Shown: positions 38,945-48,028 of the stretch, one piece after another | Layout of the letters: each line of letters opens with the position of its first letter | Position numbering within the stretch: the first letter of the stretch is position 1 | Assembly (NCBI GenBank): GCA_900470445.1 | Contig: UCAU01000002.1 | Span: 27,507-91,506 of the forward strand | Source: Hyphomicrobiales bacterium | GTDB lineage: Bacteria; Pseudomonadota; Alphaproteobacteria; Rhizobiales; Devosiaceae | DNA: 64,000 nucleotides | Direction: 5' to 3' | Notes under the pieces: generated by a model | The model's database searches: none | Seen by the model: only the letters and a program-made list of their open reading frames with translations | Told to the model about the DNA's origin: nothing | Position numbers and translations under genes: made by a program

Positions 38945-39748
38945 ATGAACCGAATTGTCTCCGGCCTATTTTGGGTCTCCATCGTCCTGGTCATGGCGTT
39001 CATCACCCTGCCCCTCATCGTGGTCGTGGCGGCTTCACTCAGCCCCAGTTCTAAGGTGACCCTTGTTCCCTGGGAGTGGACCGTACGCTGGTATGGCGAT
39101 CTGGTCGCGCGCCGATGGATGGATCCCTTTATTCTAAGCGCCCAAATCGCCGTGCTCGTTTCTTTGATCAGTGGCGCTCTGGGTCTGCTCGCAGCCTATG
39201 TGGTCGCCTTTGAAAAGTGCCCCGGTCACGCGACGATCATGTCATTTCTCTTGTCGCCCCTGGCGGTGCCTCAGATCGTCAAAGGCGTGGCGATCGTGCT
39301 GTTTCTGTCCTCAGCCGGACTCTATCGGTGGGTCGGCACGCCCGGTCTGGTCGCCGCGCACATCATCCTGACCCTGCCCTTCGCGGTGCGAATGATCGCC
39401 ACGGCCATGTTCAATTTCGACAAGAACCTGGACCGAGCTGGCCAGAGCCTGGGGGCAACCAAGGCCCAGCGCATCCGTCACCTGCTGCTCCCGATCATCA
39501 AGCCGGGCGTTTTTTCGGGCATGACCTTTGCCTTCATCATCTCCTTCAACAACATTCCGCTGTCGGTTTTTCTCGTCCGGCCAGGTGAGACCACCCTTCC
39601 CATCACCGTCATCAACTATCTCGAATACAGCCTCGACCCGGTGCTGGCAGCGGTCAATGTCGCCTCCCTACTCTTCGTGCTGGCGGTGATTTTCGTCTTT
39701 GAAAAAATCGGCGGGTTCTCAGCCCAGATCCATGGAGGAAGCAAATGA
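38945..39748 (+). CDS. ABC transporter permease (PotC-like)
   Basis: 267 residues from ATG 38945 (GTG at 38936 is possible). Membrane segments begin at residue 8. The EAA loop reads RAGQSLGATKAQRIRHLLLP. It pairs with the previous gene to form the inner-membrane channel. Confidence 0.88.
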   Translation: MNRIVSGLFWVSIVLVMAFITLPLIVVVAASLSPSSKVTLVPWEWTVRWYGDLVARRWMDPFILSAQIAVLVSLISGALGLLAAYVVAFEKCPGHATIMSFLLSPLAVPQIVKGVAIVLFLSSAGLYRWVGTPGLVAAHIILTLPFAVRMIATAMFNFDKNLDRAGQSLGATKAQRIRHLLLPIIKPGVFSGMTFAFIISFNNIPLSVFLVRPGETTLPITVINYLEYSLDPVLAAVNVASLLFVLAVIFVFEKIGGFSAQIHGGSK

Positions 39749-40830
39749 GCACCAGCGATATCGAGCTGATCAATCTGAGCAAGAATTTTGGCACCAGCCA
39801 GATCGTGCGAGAAATCGACCTGGTTGTGCCGCATGGCGAATTCGTCAGCATCCTGGGTCCCTCGGGATGTGGCAAAACCACCACCCTGAACATGATCGCC
39901 GGGTTCATCTCCCCCTCGAGCGGGCAGGTCAGGATCCGCGGCATCGAACAATCAGGCGTCCCCCCGGAAAAGCGCCAGGTCGGCCTGGTGTTTCAGAACT
40001 ACGCCCTCTTTCCTCATATGACTGTCGCCCAGAATGTCGGCTTTGGCCTCAAAATGCAGGGCAGGAGCCGCGACGAGATCGCTTCTCAAGTCAAAAAGGC
40101 CTTGCAAAGCGTCCGTCTTGACGGTTTCGAAGACCGCTACCCAAAAGAGCTGTCAGGCGGCCAGCAGCAACGCACCGCGCTGGCTCGCGCTATCGCCCCA
40201 CGGCCATCGCTGCTGCTGCTCGATGAGCCGCTCTCCAACCTTGATCTGAAGTTGCGCGAAACCATGCGCATCGAGCTCAAGGATGTCCAACGCGAATTGG
40301 GCATCACCTTCGTTTACGTGACCCATGATCAAGAGGAAGCTATGGCCATGTCCGACCGGATCGTGGTCATGCATGAAGGTGTTATCGCTCAGGTTGGATC
40401 GCCCTCAGAGCTTTACCGCGCCCCACAGTCGACATTCGTTGCCGATTTTATCGGGAAGTCGAACATCTTTGCGGTGACCCAACTCGCCGATGGTGGCGGC
40501 ATCCAACGCGTGCGGATTGCTGAAACCGGCCTTGAGCTATTGGCCAGCTCCCCTGCCCCGGTATCCTCAAGTATCGCGTTTTGCAGCATTCGACCCGAGG
40601 CCCTGCGTTGGATCGAAGGGCAGACACCAACTGAGCGCCCAATCAACGTATTGCCGGTCAAGGTCGTCAAGATCGTCAATCTGGGTGCTTATCTCGAGGT
40701 TTGGTGCCGGCATCAAAGCAATACGGTTTTCAAGGCGCTCATAAGTGCTGCGCGCGGAGCCCAATTGGCGACTGGCGTTGCCATCGAACTGACCGTCGAA
40801 CCCGCCGCTATCAAGCTGCTCGCTCACTAA
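39745..40830 (+). CDS. ABC transporter ATP-binding protein (PotA-like)
   Basis: 361 residues; Walker [10 protein letters not shown], signature LSGGQQQRTALARA, Walker [13 protein letters not shown], switch histidine in VTHDQEEAM, and a C-terminal TOBE domain. It overlaps the permease stop by 4 bases and has GGAGG upstream. Completes the importer operon. Confidence 0.93.
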   Translation: MSTSDIELINLSKNFGTSQIVREIDLVVPHGEFVSILGPSGCGKTTTLNMIAGFISPSSGQVRIRGIEQSGVPPEKRQVGLVFQNYALFPHMTVAQNVGFGLKMQGRSRDEIASQVKKALQSVRLDGFEDRYPKELSGGQQQRTALARAIAPRPSLLLLDEPLSNLDLKLRETMRIELKDVQRELGITFVYVTHDQEEAMAMSDRIVVMHEGVIAQVGSPSELYRAPQSTFVADFIGKSNIFAVTQLADGGGIQRVRIAETGLELLASSPAPVSSSIAFCSIRPEALRWIEGQTPTERPINVLPVKVVKIVNLGAYLEVWCRHQSNTVFKALISAARGAQLATGVAIELTVEPAAIKLLAH

Positions 40831-40832
40831 GC

Positions 40833-40874
40833 AATTGATAACGAAACAATATCAATGACCGTCGATTGATATTG
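40833..40874. promoter_or_regulatory. Operator C: perfect dyad before the dioxygenase operon
   Basis: AATTGATAACGA is followed by the perfect 10-bp inverted repeat CAATATCAAT and ATTGATATTG around GACCGTCG (40847-40874). It begins 3 bases after the ATPase stop and ends 66 bases before the dioxygenase start. It matches operator B in sequence and layout, so both promoters probably answer to the same regulator. Confidence 0.65.
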
Positions 40875-40939
40875 GACGCAGCGGGCCCCCACATCTATTT
40901 TTTAACTGTCGAAATCACCGATCCCAGTGGAGGACAAAG

Positions 40940-41806
40940 ATGCGAACAAAGACCAAGATTACCGCTGTCCAGCATGACAGTAATGTGTGTGCAGACATTC
41001 AAGGCTTCGACTTCAACGATTATACTGCAGACGATATCGCAACCGTTCGCGATTTCTGGTTGCAGTATGGCGTCATCCGATTTCGCGATGCCAATATCAC
41101 TGATCAGCAGCAGGTCGATTTCTCGTCCTACTTCGGCGAGTTCGTCATTCACCCCAAGCAGCTTCAGGAAGGCGGCCATCCCACCCACCCCGAAATCCTG
41201 GTCATCAGCAATGCGATGAAAGATGGCAAACCCAGTGGTGCCATGGGCAATAGTGAAGCCACCTGGCACACCGATACCTGGTTCTACGAGAAGCCGCCGG
41301 CCGGTGCTATTCTACGGGCGGTGCGGGTGCCCGAAACCGGCGGCGACACCTACTTTCTCTCTACCTATCAGGCCTATGATAGGCTGCCCAACCATCTGCG
41401 CGATGCCGTGGTCAAACGGCAGATCTTTTTCCAAAGCGCCTATGACAAAACCGGCAAATTGCGCTTGGGCAAAACCAAGCCGAAATCGGTGGACTTCCGG
41501 GAATGGGTTGGCATGGTGCATCCTCTGGTCCGTACGCATGGCGAGACGGGACGTATCGCTCTCTATCTCGGCGGTACGGCAGAGGGCGCCTGGATCGTCG
41601 GAATGCCCTTGGACGAGAGCAACGATCTTCTCGCCCAGCTTTGGAAGCACACGACCACGACCGACGATGTGTTCGTGCAGCAATGGCATGCTGGCGACAT
41701 CATGATGTGGGATAACCGCTGCACGATGCACCGGCGCGACTCTTTCGATCCGAACTCGATCCGGATCATGCATCGCACCACGACCGCCGGCGAGCGGCCA
41801 GTCTAA
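40940..41806 (+). CDS. TauD/TfdA-type 2-oxoglutarate dioxygenase
   Basis: 288 residues. The iron ligands are H110 and D112 (TWHTDTW) and H264 (CTMHRRD); the 2-oxoglutarate arginine is R279 or R275 (RIMHRTT). Such enzymes hydroxylate small substrates such as taurine, sulfonates, phenoxy acids or betaine-type amines, consuming oxygen. It is the first gene after operator C and probably acts on the imported compound. The substrate cannot be told. Confidence 0.9.
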   Translation: MRTKTKITAVQHDSNVCADIQGFDFNDYTADDIATVRDFWLQYGVIRFRDANITDQQQVDFSSYFGEFVIHPKQLQEGGHPTHPEILVISNAMKDGKPSGAMGNSEATWHTDTWFYEKPPAGAILRAVRVPETGGDTYFLSTYQAYDRLPNHLRDAVVKRQIFFQSAYDKTGKLRLGKTKPKSVDFREWVGMVHPLVRTHGETGRIALYLGGTAEGAWIVGMPLDESNDLLAQLWKHTTTTDDVFVQQWHAGDIMMWDNRCTMHRRDSFDPNSIRIMHRTTTAGERPV

Positions 41807-41829
41807 GCGCCAGCCCAGCGGAAATTCAA

Positions 41830-42483
41830 ATGTCAGCACAATACCGGACGGCGCCTCCTCCTGGAGCGCTGGACCAAGACCTCCTCGCTTTGCTTGCGGA
41901 CATCGAAACCGCCACGATTGGTCATTTCGAGTCTTCCGGTTTCATCACTGGAGGCGTTCGCCCGGTATTTTCCACTCGCGCCATGGGCAGAGCCATCACC
42001 GTAGCCGCGCCGGGCCGGGACGGTCGTGTCATCTATATGGCGATCGACATGATCGAGCCGGGGGATGTCCTGGTCATTTCAAGGATCGACCATGACGACC
42101 TCGCCTGTGTGGGCGGAGGCGTAACGGCGGCGGCCAAGGCAAAGGGGGCAGCGGCCATCATCGTCGATGGTCCTTGCACAGATCCGGCGGAGATCGTCAG
42201 CAACGGTCTCCCCGTTTGGTGTCGCGGCGTTGCTGCCAAGACGACGTCGCGACATACCCAGCTCGGAGGCGAGGTCAATTTCCCGATCTCCTGCGGGGGA
42301 ACCGTTGTCATGCCAGGCTACTGCGTTCTGGCCGATGACAGTGGCATCTACGTTGCCGATCCCGTTCGCATGCGCGAAGTCGCCGTCCGGGCAAAATCGC
42401 GCCAGCAGCGATCGCTAGCGGTACGCCAGCATCTCTTGGCCGGCCAATCCATTTTCGACTTCGATCGTGAGAACAGCCAATGA
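41830..42483 (+). CDS. RraA-family protein (aldolase/demethylmenaquinone methyltransferase-like)
   Basis: 217 residues with the family core GGGVTAAAKAKGAAAIIVDG. The usual DGxxRD motif reads DGPCTD here, so the substrate-binding arginine is replaced by threonine while the metal-binding aspartate is kept. Family members include 4-hydroxy-4-methyl-2-oxoglutarate aldolase and oxaloacetate decarboxylase; the change suggests a different substrate or reaction. It lies 23 bases after the dioxygenase and overlaps the next gene by 4 bases. Confidence 0.82.
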   Translation: MSAQYRTAPPPGALDQDLLALLADIETATIGHFESSGFITGGVRPVFSTRAMGRAITVAAPGRDGRVIYMAIDMIEPGDVLVISRIDHDDLACVGGGVTAAAKAKGAAAIIVDGPCTDPAEIVSNGLPVWCRGVAAKTTSRHTQLGGEVNFPISCGGTVVMPGYCVLADDSGIYVADPVRMREVAVRAKSRQQRSLAVRQHLLAGQSIFDFDRENSQ

Positions 42484-43352
42484 AACTGGCAATGATCCAG
42501 ATGAATTCCCAGCCTGATCGCGCCCACAATTTGCGCCAGGCAACCGACCTCATGAAACAGGCGGTTGATGCTTCTCAGCCCGACCTAATTGTCCTGCCAG
42601 AACATTTCGACTGGTCAGGCGGCACCACTCGACAAAAACTTCTCGCAGCCGACAACCTGCCTGGTGGCGAAGCCTATCGCGCAATAGCGGATTTCGCCGC
42701 TAGGCACCGCACGTGGGTACACGCGGGAAGCATGCTGGAGCGTGTTGAAGGTGACGACAAGATCTACAACACGACCGTAGTGTTCGACGGCAGCGGCGCT
42801 GAGGTAGGGCGCTACCGAAAAATCCATCTCTTTGACATTACGACTCCATCCGGCCGGATCTATGGGGAATCCGAGACCGTCAGGCCCGGGTCGGGCTTGC
42901 TCGTATACGAGCATTGTGGCCTGCGGATCGGATGCGCCATCTGTTACGATTTGCGCTTTTCAAACCTGTTTTGGGAACTTGCCCGCCGTCACGTTGATGT
43001 CGTGATCTTGCCAGCAGCCTTTACAGTGGAGACCGGCCGGGATCATTGGGATGTCCTCTGCCGCTCGCGGGCCATAGAATTCCAGGCATATGTCGTCGCT
43101 TGTGGCCAATGGGGTTCCTACCCATCCGCCGACGGAACGCCGCGGAGCTGTTTTGGCAATTCCCTTGTTTGCGACCCCTGGGGAAAGGTGATCACAAGAG
43201 CTTCGGATGGCCTCGGGTTCACCTTCACCGATCTAAGGACTGCAGAGATCGAGAGAGTTCGAAATCTTATTCCGATGGCGTCTCATCGCCAGGCGCTTTC
43301 CAGCTGTGGCGGCTGTCATCGCGCCGAAGCGTCTCGATTTTCGCCATCCTGA
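42480..43352 (+). CDS. Carbon-nitrogen hydrolase (nitrilase superfamily amidohydrolase)
   Basis: 290 residues with the catalytic triad E41 (VLPEHFDW), K114 (RYRKIHLFD) and C155 (GCAICYDLRF). The pattern is that of omega-amidases and other amidases rather than true nitrilases. It starts within the RraA stop (ATGA). It would release ammonia from an amide made or imported by the cluster. Confidence 0.88.
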   Translation: MKLAMIQMNSQPDRAHNLRQATDLMKQAVDASQPDLIVLPEHFDWSGGTTRQKLLAADNLPGGEAYRAIADFAARHRTWVHAGSMLERVEGDDKIYNTTVVFDGSGAEVGRYRKIHLFDITTPSGRIYGESETVRPGSGLLVYEHCGLRIGCAICYDLRFSNLFWELARRHVDVVILPAAFTVETGRDHWDVLCRSRAIEFQAYVVACGQWGSYPSADGTPRSCFGNSLVCDPWGKVITRASDGLGFTFTDLRTAEIERVRNLIPMASHRQALSSCGGCHRAEASRFSPS

Positions 43353-43890
43353 CCCCCGACGCTAGCCAAATCTCCTGCGTTCGCAAAAGCGTCGATTGCA
43401 GACGACAGATGATTGGAAATATTTCGCAATTTCTGACCGCGCAAAAAACCGAACAGCGGGTGAAATAGCAACCATCACCGTCTCCCTCGATTTGCCCAAA
43501 GCTTGGCTTTTTCCAACCGGCCGATCAGTGCGTCCCTCGATAGATGGGAGCCTGCGAGGAGCCCAGCCTTGGACAGCGATCGATCTACCTTTCCGCAACT
43601 ATTGATATCCTCCGATGATCTCGTGCAAGCTGGCATCGAGCTTGACCCAAGGGTACTTCACGATCGGGCTACCAGATGTGGAGGGACCTTCGCGGCGGCC
43701 TGAGCATGGGCAAGAAGTCAGTTCTTCTTTCGCCGAAGCCGAGCTATGGGCTCAGCCAGCTATGCCACGCGCCGCGATCAATCGGGCGGGTTGCGACTTC
43801 GTCGAGCACCGAGCCCTCGCCATCTACGCAGTGGCGTCCGTCGGGACCGGCAAGGTTTGCGTTGGCGCCCCAGTGACCTCGAGATTGTTG
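43353..43890. other. 538-base gap between the amidohydrolase and traR genes
   Basis: Several short frames on both strands have no recognisable family character. A minus-strand frame with LIGRLEKAKLWAN looks slightly protein-like but has no start or context. It marks the junction between cargo and transfer-regulation genes and may hold a decayed element. Confidence 0.35.
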
Positions 43891-44604
43891 CTAGATGAGC
43901 CCATGCGATGTCGCGATGCCAACGGCATGCTGGATGTTCATCGCACCCAACTTGCGCCGAATGCTGCGCAAGTGGAACTGAACAGAATCGTATTTGAGGT
44001 CCAGAATTGATGCGATCTCGTTGGCTGGAAAACCGTGCCGCACCCAGATTAGGACACGGCATTCACTAGGAGTGAGACGATAATCCGGACCATGGAGCAG
44101 ATGCCGCAATCGTCCGCGGACATGTCCGTGCAGGCAATTCGCGGCGTCCCGCAAGAAGGAGAGTTCTCGATCACCAAGCTTGCCCGCGGCGCCAAATGGA
44201 GACGCCAAAGTCAGCATCACATTGTGCCTGTAGCCGGCGGGAATGGGTATCGTCACGCCAGCAGCGATACCGCCTTCGGCCGCCTCTTCCATGAATGCCA
44301 CCTGCCTTTGGGACATAGGCAGGGGCACAGTATTCTGGTCCCAATTGAAGGGCTTGCGAATGGCCTGAGCTGATTTCACCACCGGATCCAGCACCACCAG
44401 CTCGCGGGTGAGATAGACATCCTGCCAGTCCTTGGGATAGTTCGACAGACCGCGAATGTCGCTGCCATAGCAGTCAATATAACAAAAATGGTCGAAACCA
44501 AGATCGCCGGCGAGTGCCTTCAATGCAGCAGATAAATCAGACTGTTTCTGCACAATTTCCAAACGCTCAAGGAACTCAATCAACCAATCAGGTTCCATTC
44601 TCAT
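43891..44604 (-). CDS. traR: TraR-type quorum-sensing transcriptional regulator
   Basis: 237 residues. The N-terminal autoinducer-binding domain keeps every signature residue at a constant +3 offset from TraR: W60, Y64, D73, P74, W88 and G116 (TraR W57, Y61, D70, P71, W85, G113). The C-terminal LuxR helix-turn-helix contains LTPSECRVLIWVRHG and ANEIASILDL. It lies directly after trbI, on the same strand, 161 bases away. It probably binds an acyl-homoserine lactone and activates tra, trb and rep genes. No luxI-type gene is in the window, so the signal comes from elsewhere. Confidence 0.85.
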   Translation of the reverse strand: MRMEPDWLIEFLERLEIVQKQSDLSAALKALAGDLGFDHFCYIDCYGSDIRGLSNYPKDWQDVYLTRELVVLDPVVKSAQAIRKPFNWDQNTVPLPMSQRQVAFMEEAAEGGIAAGVTIPIPAGYRHNVMLTLASPFGAAGKLGDRELSFLRDAANCLHGHVRGRLRHLLHGPDYRLTPSECRVLIWVRHGFPANEIASILDLKYDSVQFHLRSIRRKLGAMNIQHAVGIATSHGLI

Positions 44605-44765
44605 TATTGGGCGCCCTCCCCTAAGTCGCTATCAATGATCACGAATTTCATTCTAGATTTTTTGGCGATCAAGTTTGCCTTGTAAAGAAACGCCTTCCCA
44701 AAAACTCCATAGGGGCGGTCAAAATCTGGTTATCGCTGCTGTACGACCAGCAGTCCGCTTGGGCG

Positions 44766-46031
44766 CTAGAATGCTCTGGGGAACACCATGTCCTGATCAA
44801 CCAAGACATTGAAAATATATCCAGGTCGGATCTCGACCGTGGGTTGAACATCCATGTTCTTGCCGATCGTGCGGTCGGCGACGCGGCTGAATGTTTCGGC
44901 AAAGGAGCGCCTTGCCGCATCGGTTCCGCTATTGTTGGACAAGTTGCCGTCTTGAGGGAGCGCCATGTCTATACCCCCGCCAATTGCGGCGATAAGGATG
45001 GCCGAGCCGAAAACCTCGAAATAGTGGTTGTCCACCTGATCCACGAACCCGCCATAGCCTTGCGCGTCCGTGCCCGCCATCCCACCGATCTGCAGCGTGG
45101 CGCCGTTGGGAAAGACGATATCGGTCCAGATCACAAGAGCCCGCCGCTGACCGAACGTGACCTTGGAATCGTAACGTCCAAACAGCCGGGAGCCCTGCGG
45201 AATTAGCAGGTGATGTCCGGTTGCGCTGTCAAAGACGTTCTGCCCGACCTGGGCGATGACACGGCCAGGCAGGTCGGAATTGATCCCGGTAATGAGCGTC
45301 GCCGGAATGATCGAGCCACGCTTGAGCTCATACGGCGACACCGCATCAACCACCCCGTTGGGCAGATAACCCAAATCCTGCAGGTCTTGGTTGAAAAAGC
45401 TCTCCTTGGCCGTTTGACCGTTTGGGTCAGTGCTCGGGCCGTTACTACCCAAGGCGGCCGCATAGAGGCTCGGGAGGTCCGGTCGCATGCCACCGGCGAC
45501 CTGAGTGGGTGACTGGGCGCTTTGTTGAACGGTCAGCCGGTCGACATCCACTGCGATCGGTGAATCGAGCGCCGCCTGGTCGGCCTGCAGACTCAACATA
45601 TGCTGACGGTGCAGCTCGCGTAGATATTGCTCCTCCTGCTCGCGTTGCAGCCGGGCGCGCCAGTCCTCTGGAGCGCTAGTGACTGGCACTTCGGCTGGAA
45701 CCGTTGTTGGTGCCGGCTGGAATGGGTTGGCTGCGGCTGGCTTCGGTGGTGGCTGCACGGTTGGGATAGCCGGCTCAATTGGCGGGTCGATTATTCCATC
45801 GGGAACGCCATCCTTGAGGCGATCGCCAAAGCTGCGCGCCGGTGTCCCGCTTGATTGGTCTAGGCCCTGCCCTTCCCGCCCGTAGAACCCTCGTGCCAAA
45901 AGACCATAGACAATCACGACCACAAAGATGACAGCCAGCGCAATCGCAACAAAGACAGGCAGGCGATTGAGCCGCCTGACCTTGAGTGTGTTGGTGTCGC
46001 GCGGCTCGGGCGTGATATCGAGTGAAGCCAT
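44766..46031 (-). CDS. trbI: Mating-pair-formation protein TrbI (VirB10-like)
   Basis: 421 residues: a membrane segment at residues 25-45 (AIALAVIFVVVIVYG), a proline-rich periplasmic stretch, and the VirB10 C-terminal domain (GSIIPATLITGINSDLPG, PQGSRLFGRYDS). Start 46031 (MASLDIT) is chosen; the frame extends to 46088, overlapping trbH. VirB10 proteins bridge inner and outer membranes in the mating channel. Last gene of the trb operon. Confidence 0.93.
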   Translation of the reverse strand: MASLDITPEPRDTNTLKVRRLNRLPVFVAIALAVIFVVVIVYGLLARGFYGREGQGLDQSSGTPARSFGDRLKDGVPDGIIDPPIEPAIPTVQPPPKPAAANPFQPAPTTVPAEVPVTSAPEDWRARLQREQEEQYLRELHRQHMLSLQADQAALDSPIAVDVDRLTVQQSAQSPTQVAGGMRPDLPSLYAAALGSNGPSTDPNGQTAKESFFNQDLQDLGYLPNGVVDAVSPYELKRGSIIPATLITGINSDLPGRVIAQVGQNVFDSATGHHLLIPQGSRLFGRYDSKVTFGQRRALVIWTDIVFPNGATLQIGGMAGTDAQGYGGFVDQVDNHYFEVFGSAILIAAIGGGIDMALPQDGNLSNNSGTDAARRSFAETFSRVADRTIGKNMDVQPTVEIRPGYIFNVLVDQDMVFPRAF

Positions 46032-46044
46032 TGTTCCCTCTGCC

Positions 46045-46503
46045 CTATGAGCGCAACATGACCGATAACGGGCTCGACGGCTCCGCACCCATTGCAGTCA
46101 GCGCATAGGCACGTCCCAGATCAACGGCGGGCGTAGACAGTCGCGCCAGAACGGAGCCATCAAGCGTATCCAGAATATAGGTAAGCGGGATCGCGTCGGC
46201 GATCTCGCTTTTGTCGTCAGCGATAACCGCATAGCCCCATTTGCGCAGCGCGGTATCGAGTGCGACAGCGAAAGCGGAGTGGTCCGGCCGCAGGGTGATG
46301 GTACCGGTGCCGGCTCCCACGACTTCGGCCAAACGGCCGACCAGATCTTCAGCAATCACGCCGGCCGCGGGCGCCGGAACCTGGGCCGCATCCGTGCTCA
46401 CCAAAGCAGCGGTGCGACCGGCGCTAAATGTAGTGCATCCCGCGAGCACAATGGCCAAAAAGATCGCACTGGCCGCGCGCAATGGAGTGGACAGGCCAGG
46501 CAT
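46045..46503 (-). CDS. trbH: Conjugal transfer lipoprotein TrbH
   Basis: 152 residues with a lipoprotein signal peptide and lipobox LAGC at about residue 22. The middle segment (GTGTITLRPDHSAFAVAL) matches TrbH. It stands between trbG and trbI with 2-base spacing and probably stabilises the VirB9-VirB10-like core. Confidence 0.86.
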   Translation of the reverse strand: MPGLSTPLRAASAIFLAIVLAGCTTFSAGRTAALVSTDAAQVPAPAAGVIAEDLVGRLAEVVGAGTGTITLRPDHSAFAVALDTALRKWGYAVIADDKSEIADAIPLTYILDTLDGSVLARLSTPAVDLGRAYALTAMGAEPSSPLSVMLRS

Positions 46504-46505
46504 GA

Positions 46506-47339
46506 TCAGCCCCTCCGCCTAATTGTTATCTTTTGCTGCTGCCTGCCGACGCCGGACACGAGCACGGCATGGTCGATGAGGTAGTCGACCACCATCATTG
46601 TGTCGTTCAGCCGATAATTGACGATGCGGTTCTGCCCGCCCGAGATAACGAACAGCACGGGCGCATCCCCGCCCGAAAGGGCATTCGGAAATTGGATATA
46701 GGTCTTGGTGCCATCGGTGTAGATGCGGGTCGGTTTCCAGCGCGCCGATCCCTCAAGGCGGAAACCGAAATCCAGGTTCTCCGCCGGAACCCCTGCCCCG
46801 GCAATGGTGTTGGCCTGCATACGCGCATTGATTTCATCCAGCCGCAGCGCCACGTCTTCCTGATACTCGAAGCCAACCCTCGCCATATAGCTGGAGGGAT
46901 GGGATTTGAGTTTGATGTGGTAGGTGCGCCGCGAGGTGGTCACCACCATGGACGTGTCGAGGCCGCTTTCAGATGGCTTGACGATGAGATGGACGGACTG
47001 ACCTGCTGCCGAGCCAGAGGTGGCCGGTTCGACCTTCCACCTTACGGTGTCACCCACCAGCACATCGCGCACGACTTCGCCGGCCTGCAACTCGATGTCG
47101 CAAACCTGCAAAGGCGAACAGATCACGGTCGGCTGAACCTCGCCATAAAGGAAGATGACTTTGCCATCGGGTCCTCGGGAAACAATGCCTTCTGCCTGTT
47201 GCCACTGGCCGGAGAGGCTGGTGGCGCGGTGCTCCTTGCCGGAGAGGTCCTCAGCCATCGTCCCAACTGCTGGGAAGATCGTTCCGGCAATCGCGGCGAA
47301 CCAAACAAGGACCTGCATGCAAGCGGACTTTTTCTGCAT
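46506..47339 (-). CDS. trbG: Mating-pair-formation protein TrbG (VirB9-like)
   Basis: 277 residues with a signal peptide. VirB9/TrbG features include [27 protein letters not shown] and [10 protein letters not shown]. Start 47339 is preferred to 47372, which would overlap trbF by 19 bases. Outer-membrane part of the channel. Confidence 0.9.
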   Translation of the reverse strand: MQKKSACMQVLVWFAAIAGTIFPAVGTMAEDLSGKEHRATSLSGQWQQAEGIVSRGPDGKVIFLYGEVQPTVICSPLQVCDIELQAGEVVRDVLVGDTVRWKVEPATSGSAAGQSVHLIVKPSESGLDTSMVVTTSRRTYHIKLKSHPSSYMARVGFEYQEDVALRLDEINARMQANTIAGAGVPAENLDFGFRLEGSARWKPTRIYTDGTKTYIQFPNALSGGDAPVLFVISGGQNRIVNYRLNDTMMVVDYLIDHAVLVSGVGRQQQKITIRRRG

Positions 47340-47353
47340 GGCGATTATGAACC

Positions 47354-48022
47354 TCACAATTGGGCCGTCCAATCGAAGTCTCGGATATAGAGGCCAATGG
47401 GGTTGAGTTGGATGATGGCCTCATCCTGCGGCGGGGTCAGAGCGACCGTGGCGATGCCGCGGAACCGTCGTGTGGCCAGCTGTTTGCCCTGGCGGTCTCG
47501 TTCATATTCAGTCCAGTCGATCTGATAGGACTGGGCTGATAGGGCGACTACATTGTTGACTTCGATCGATACCGTCGCCGTGCGGGCCCGTTCGAAGGGA
47601 TTGGCGCTGCGGAACCAGGCATTGATCTTCTCGGTCGCTGGATCAGTGGTTCGCAGCAGCGCATAGGTGCGGTCGATATATCGTTTTTGTACTATGGCGT
47701 CCGGAGTGATGGATTTTAGGTCCGCGACGAACCCGCCCAGCACGGCCCGGACAACACGAGGGTCCGCATATTCGATCTGTTCGGGAAAGCCCGCCAAGGC
47801 CGGCGCGCCCAGTTTATCGACCTCGACGATATAGGGCACCAGTTTAACCTGAGTGCTTTGATACAGGGCATATCCAAATCCAATCACGGCAAGTGCCAAA
47901 GAGATAACGGCAACAGCCCGCCAGCCATTGGCGGCGCGGACGAACCCGCCATAACGCTCGTTCCATTCAAGACGTGCGGCCAGATAAGGATTGTCGGGGG
48001 GATTCGAAGGTGACATGGACAA
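47354..48022 (-). CDS. trbF: Mating-pair-formation protein TrbF (VirB8-like)
   Basis: 222 residues, one membrane segment near residue 40, and the VirB8 fold ([33 protein letters not shown]). It starts 6 bases after trbL. Inner-membrane assembly factor. Confidence 0.9.
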   Translation of the reverse strand: MSMSPSNPPDNPYLAARLEWNERYGGFVRAANGWRAVAVISLALAVIGFGYALYQSTQVKLVPYIVEVDKLGAPALAGFPEQIEYADPRVVRAVLGGFVADLKSITPDAIVQKRYIDRTYALLRTTDPATEKINAWFRSANPFERARTATVSIEVNNVVALSAQSYQIDWTEYERDRQGKQLATRRFRGIATVALTPPQDEAIIQLNPIGLYIRDFDWTAQL

Positions 48023-48028
48023 AGCTCC

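Noticed and set aside
43362..43598. Minus-strand frame between the amidohydrolase and traR genes
   Set aside because: No start context or family resemblance; only a faint protein-like stretch.
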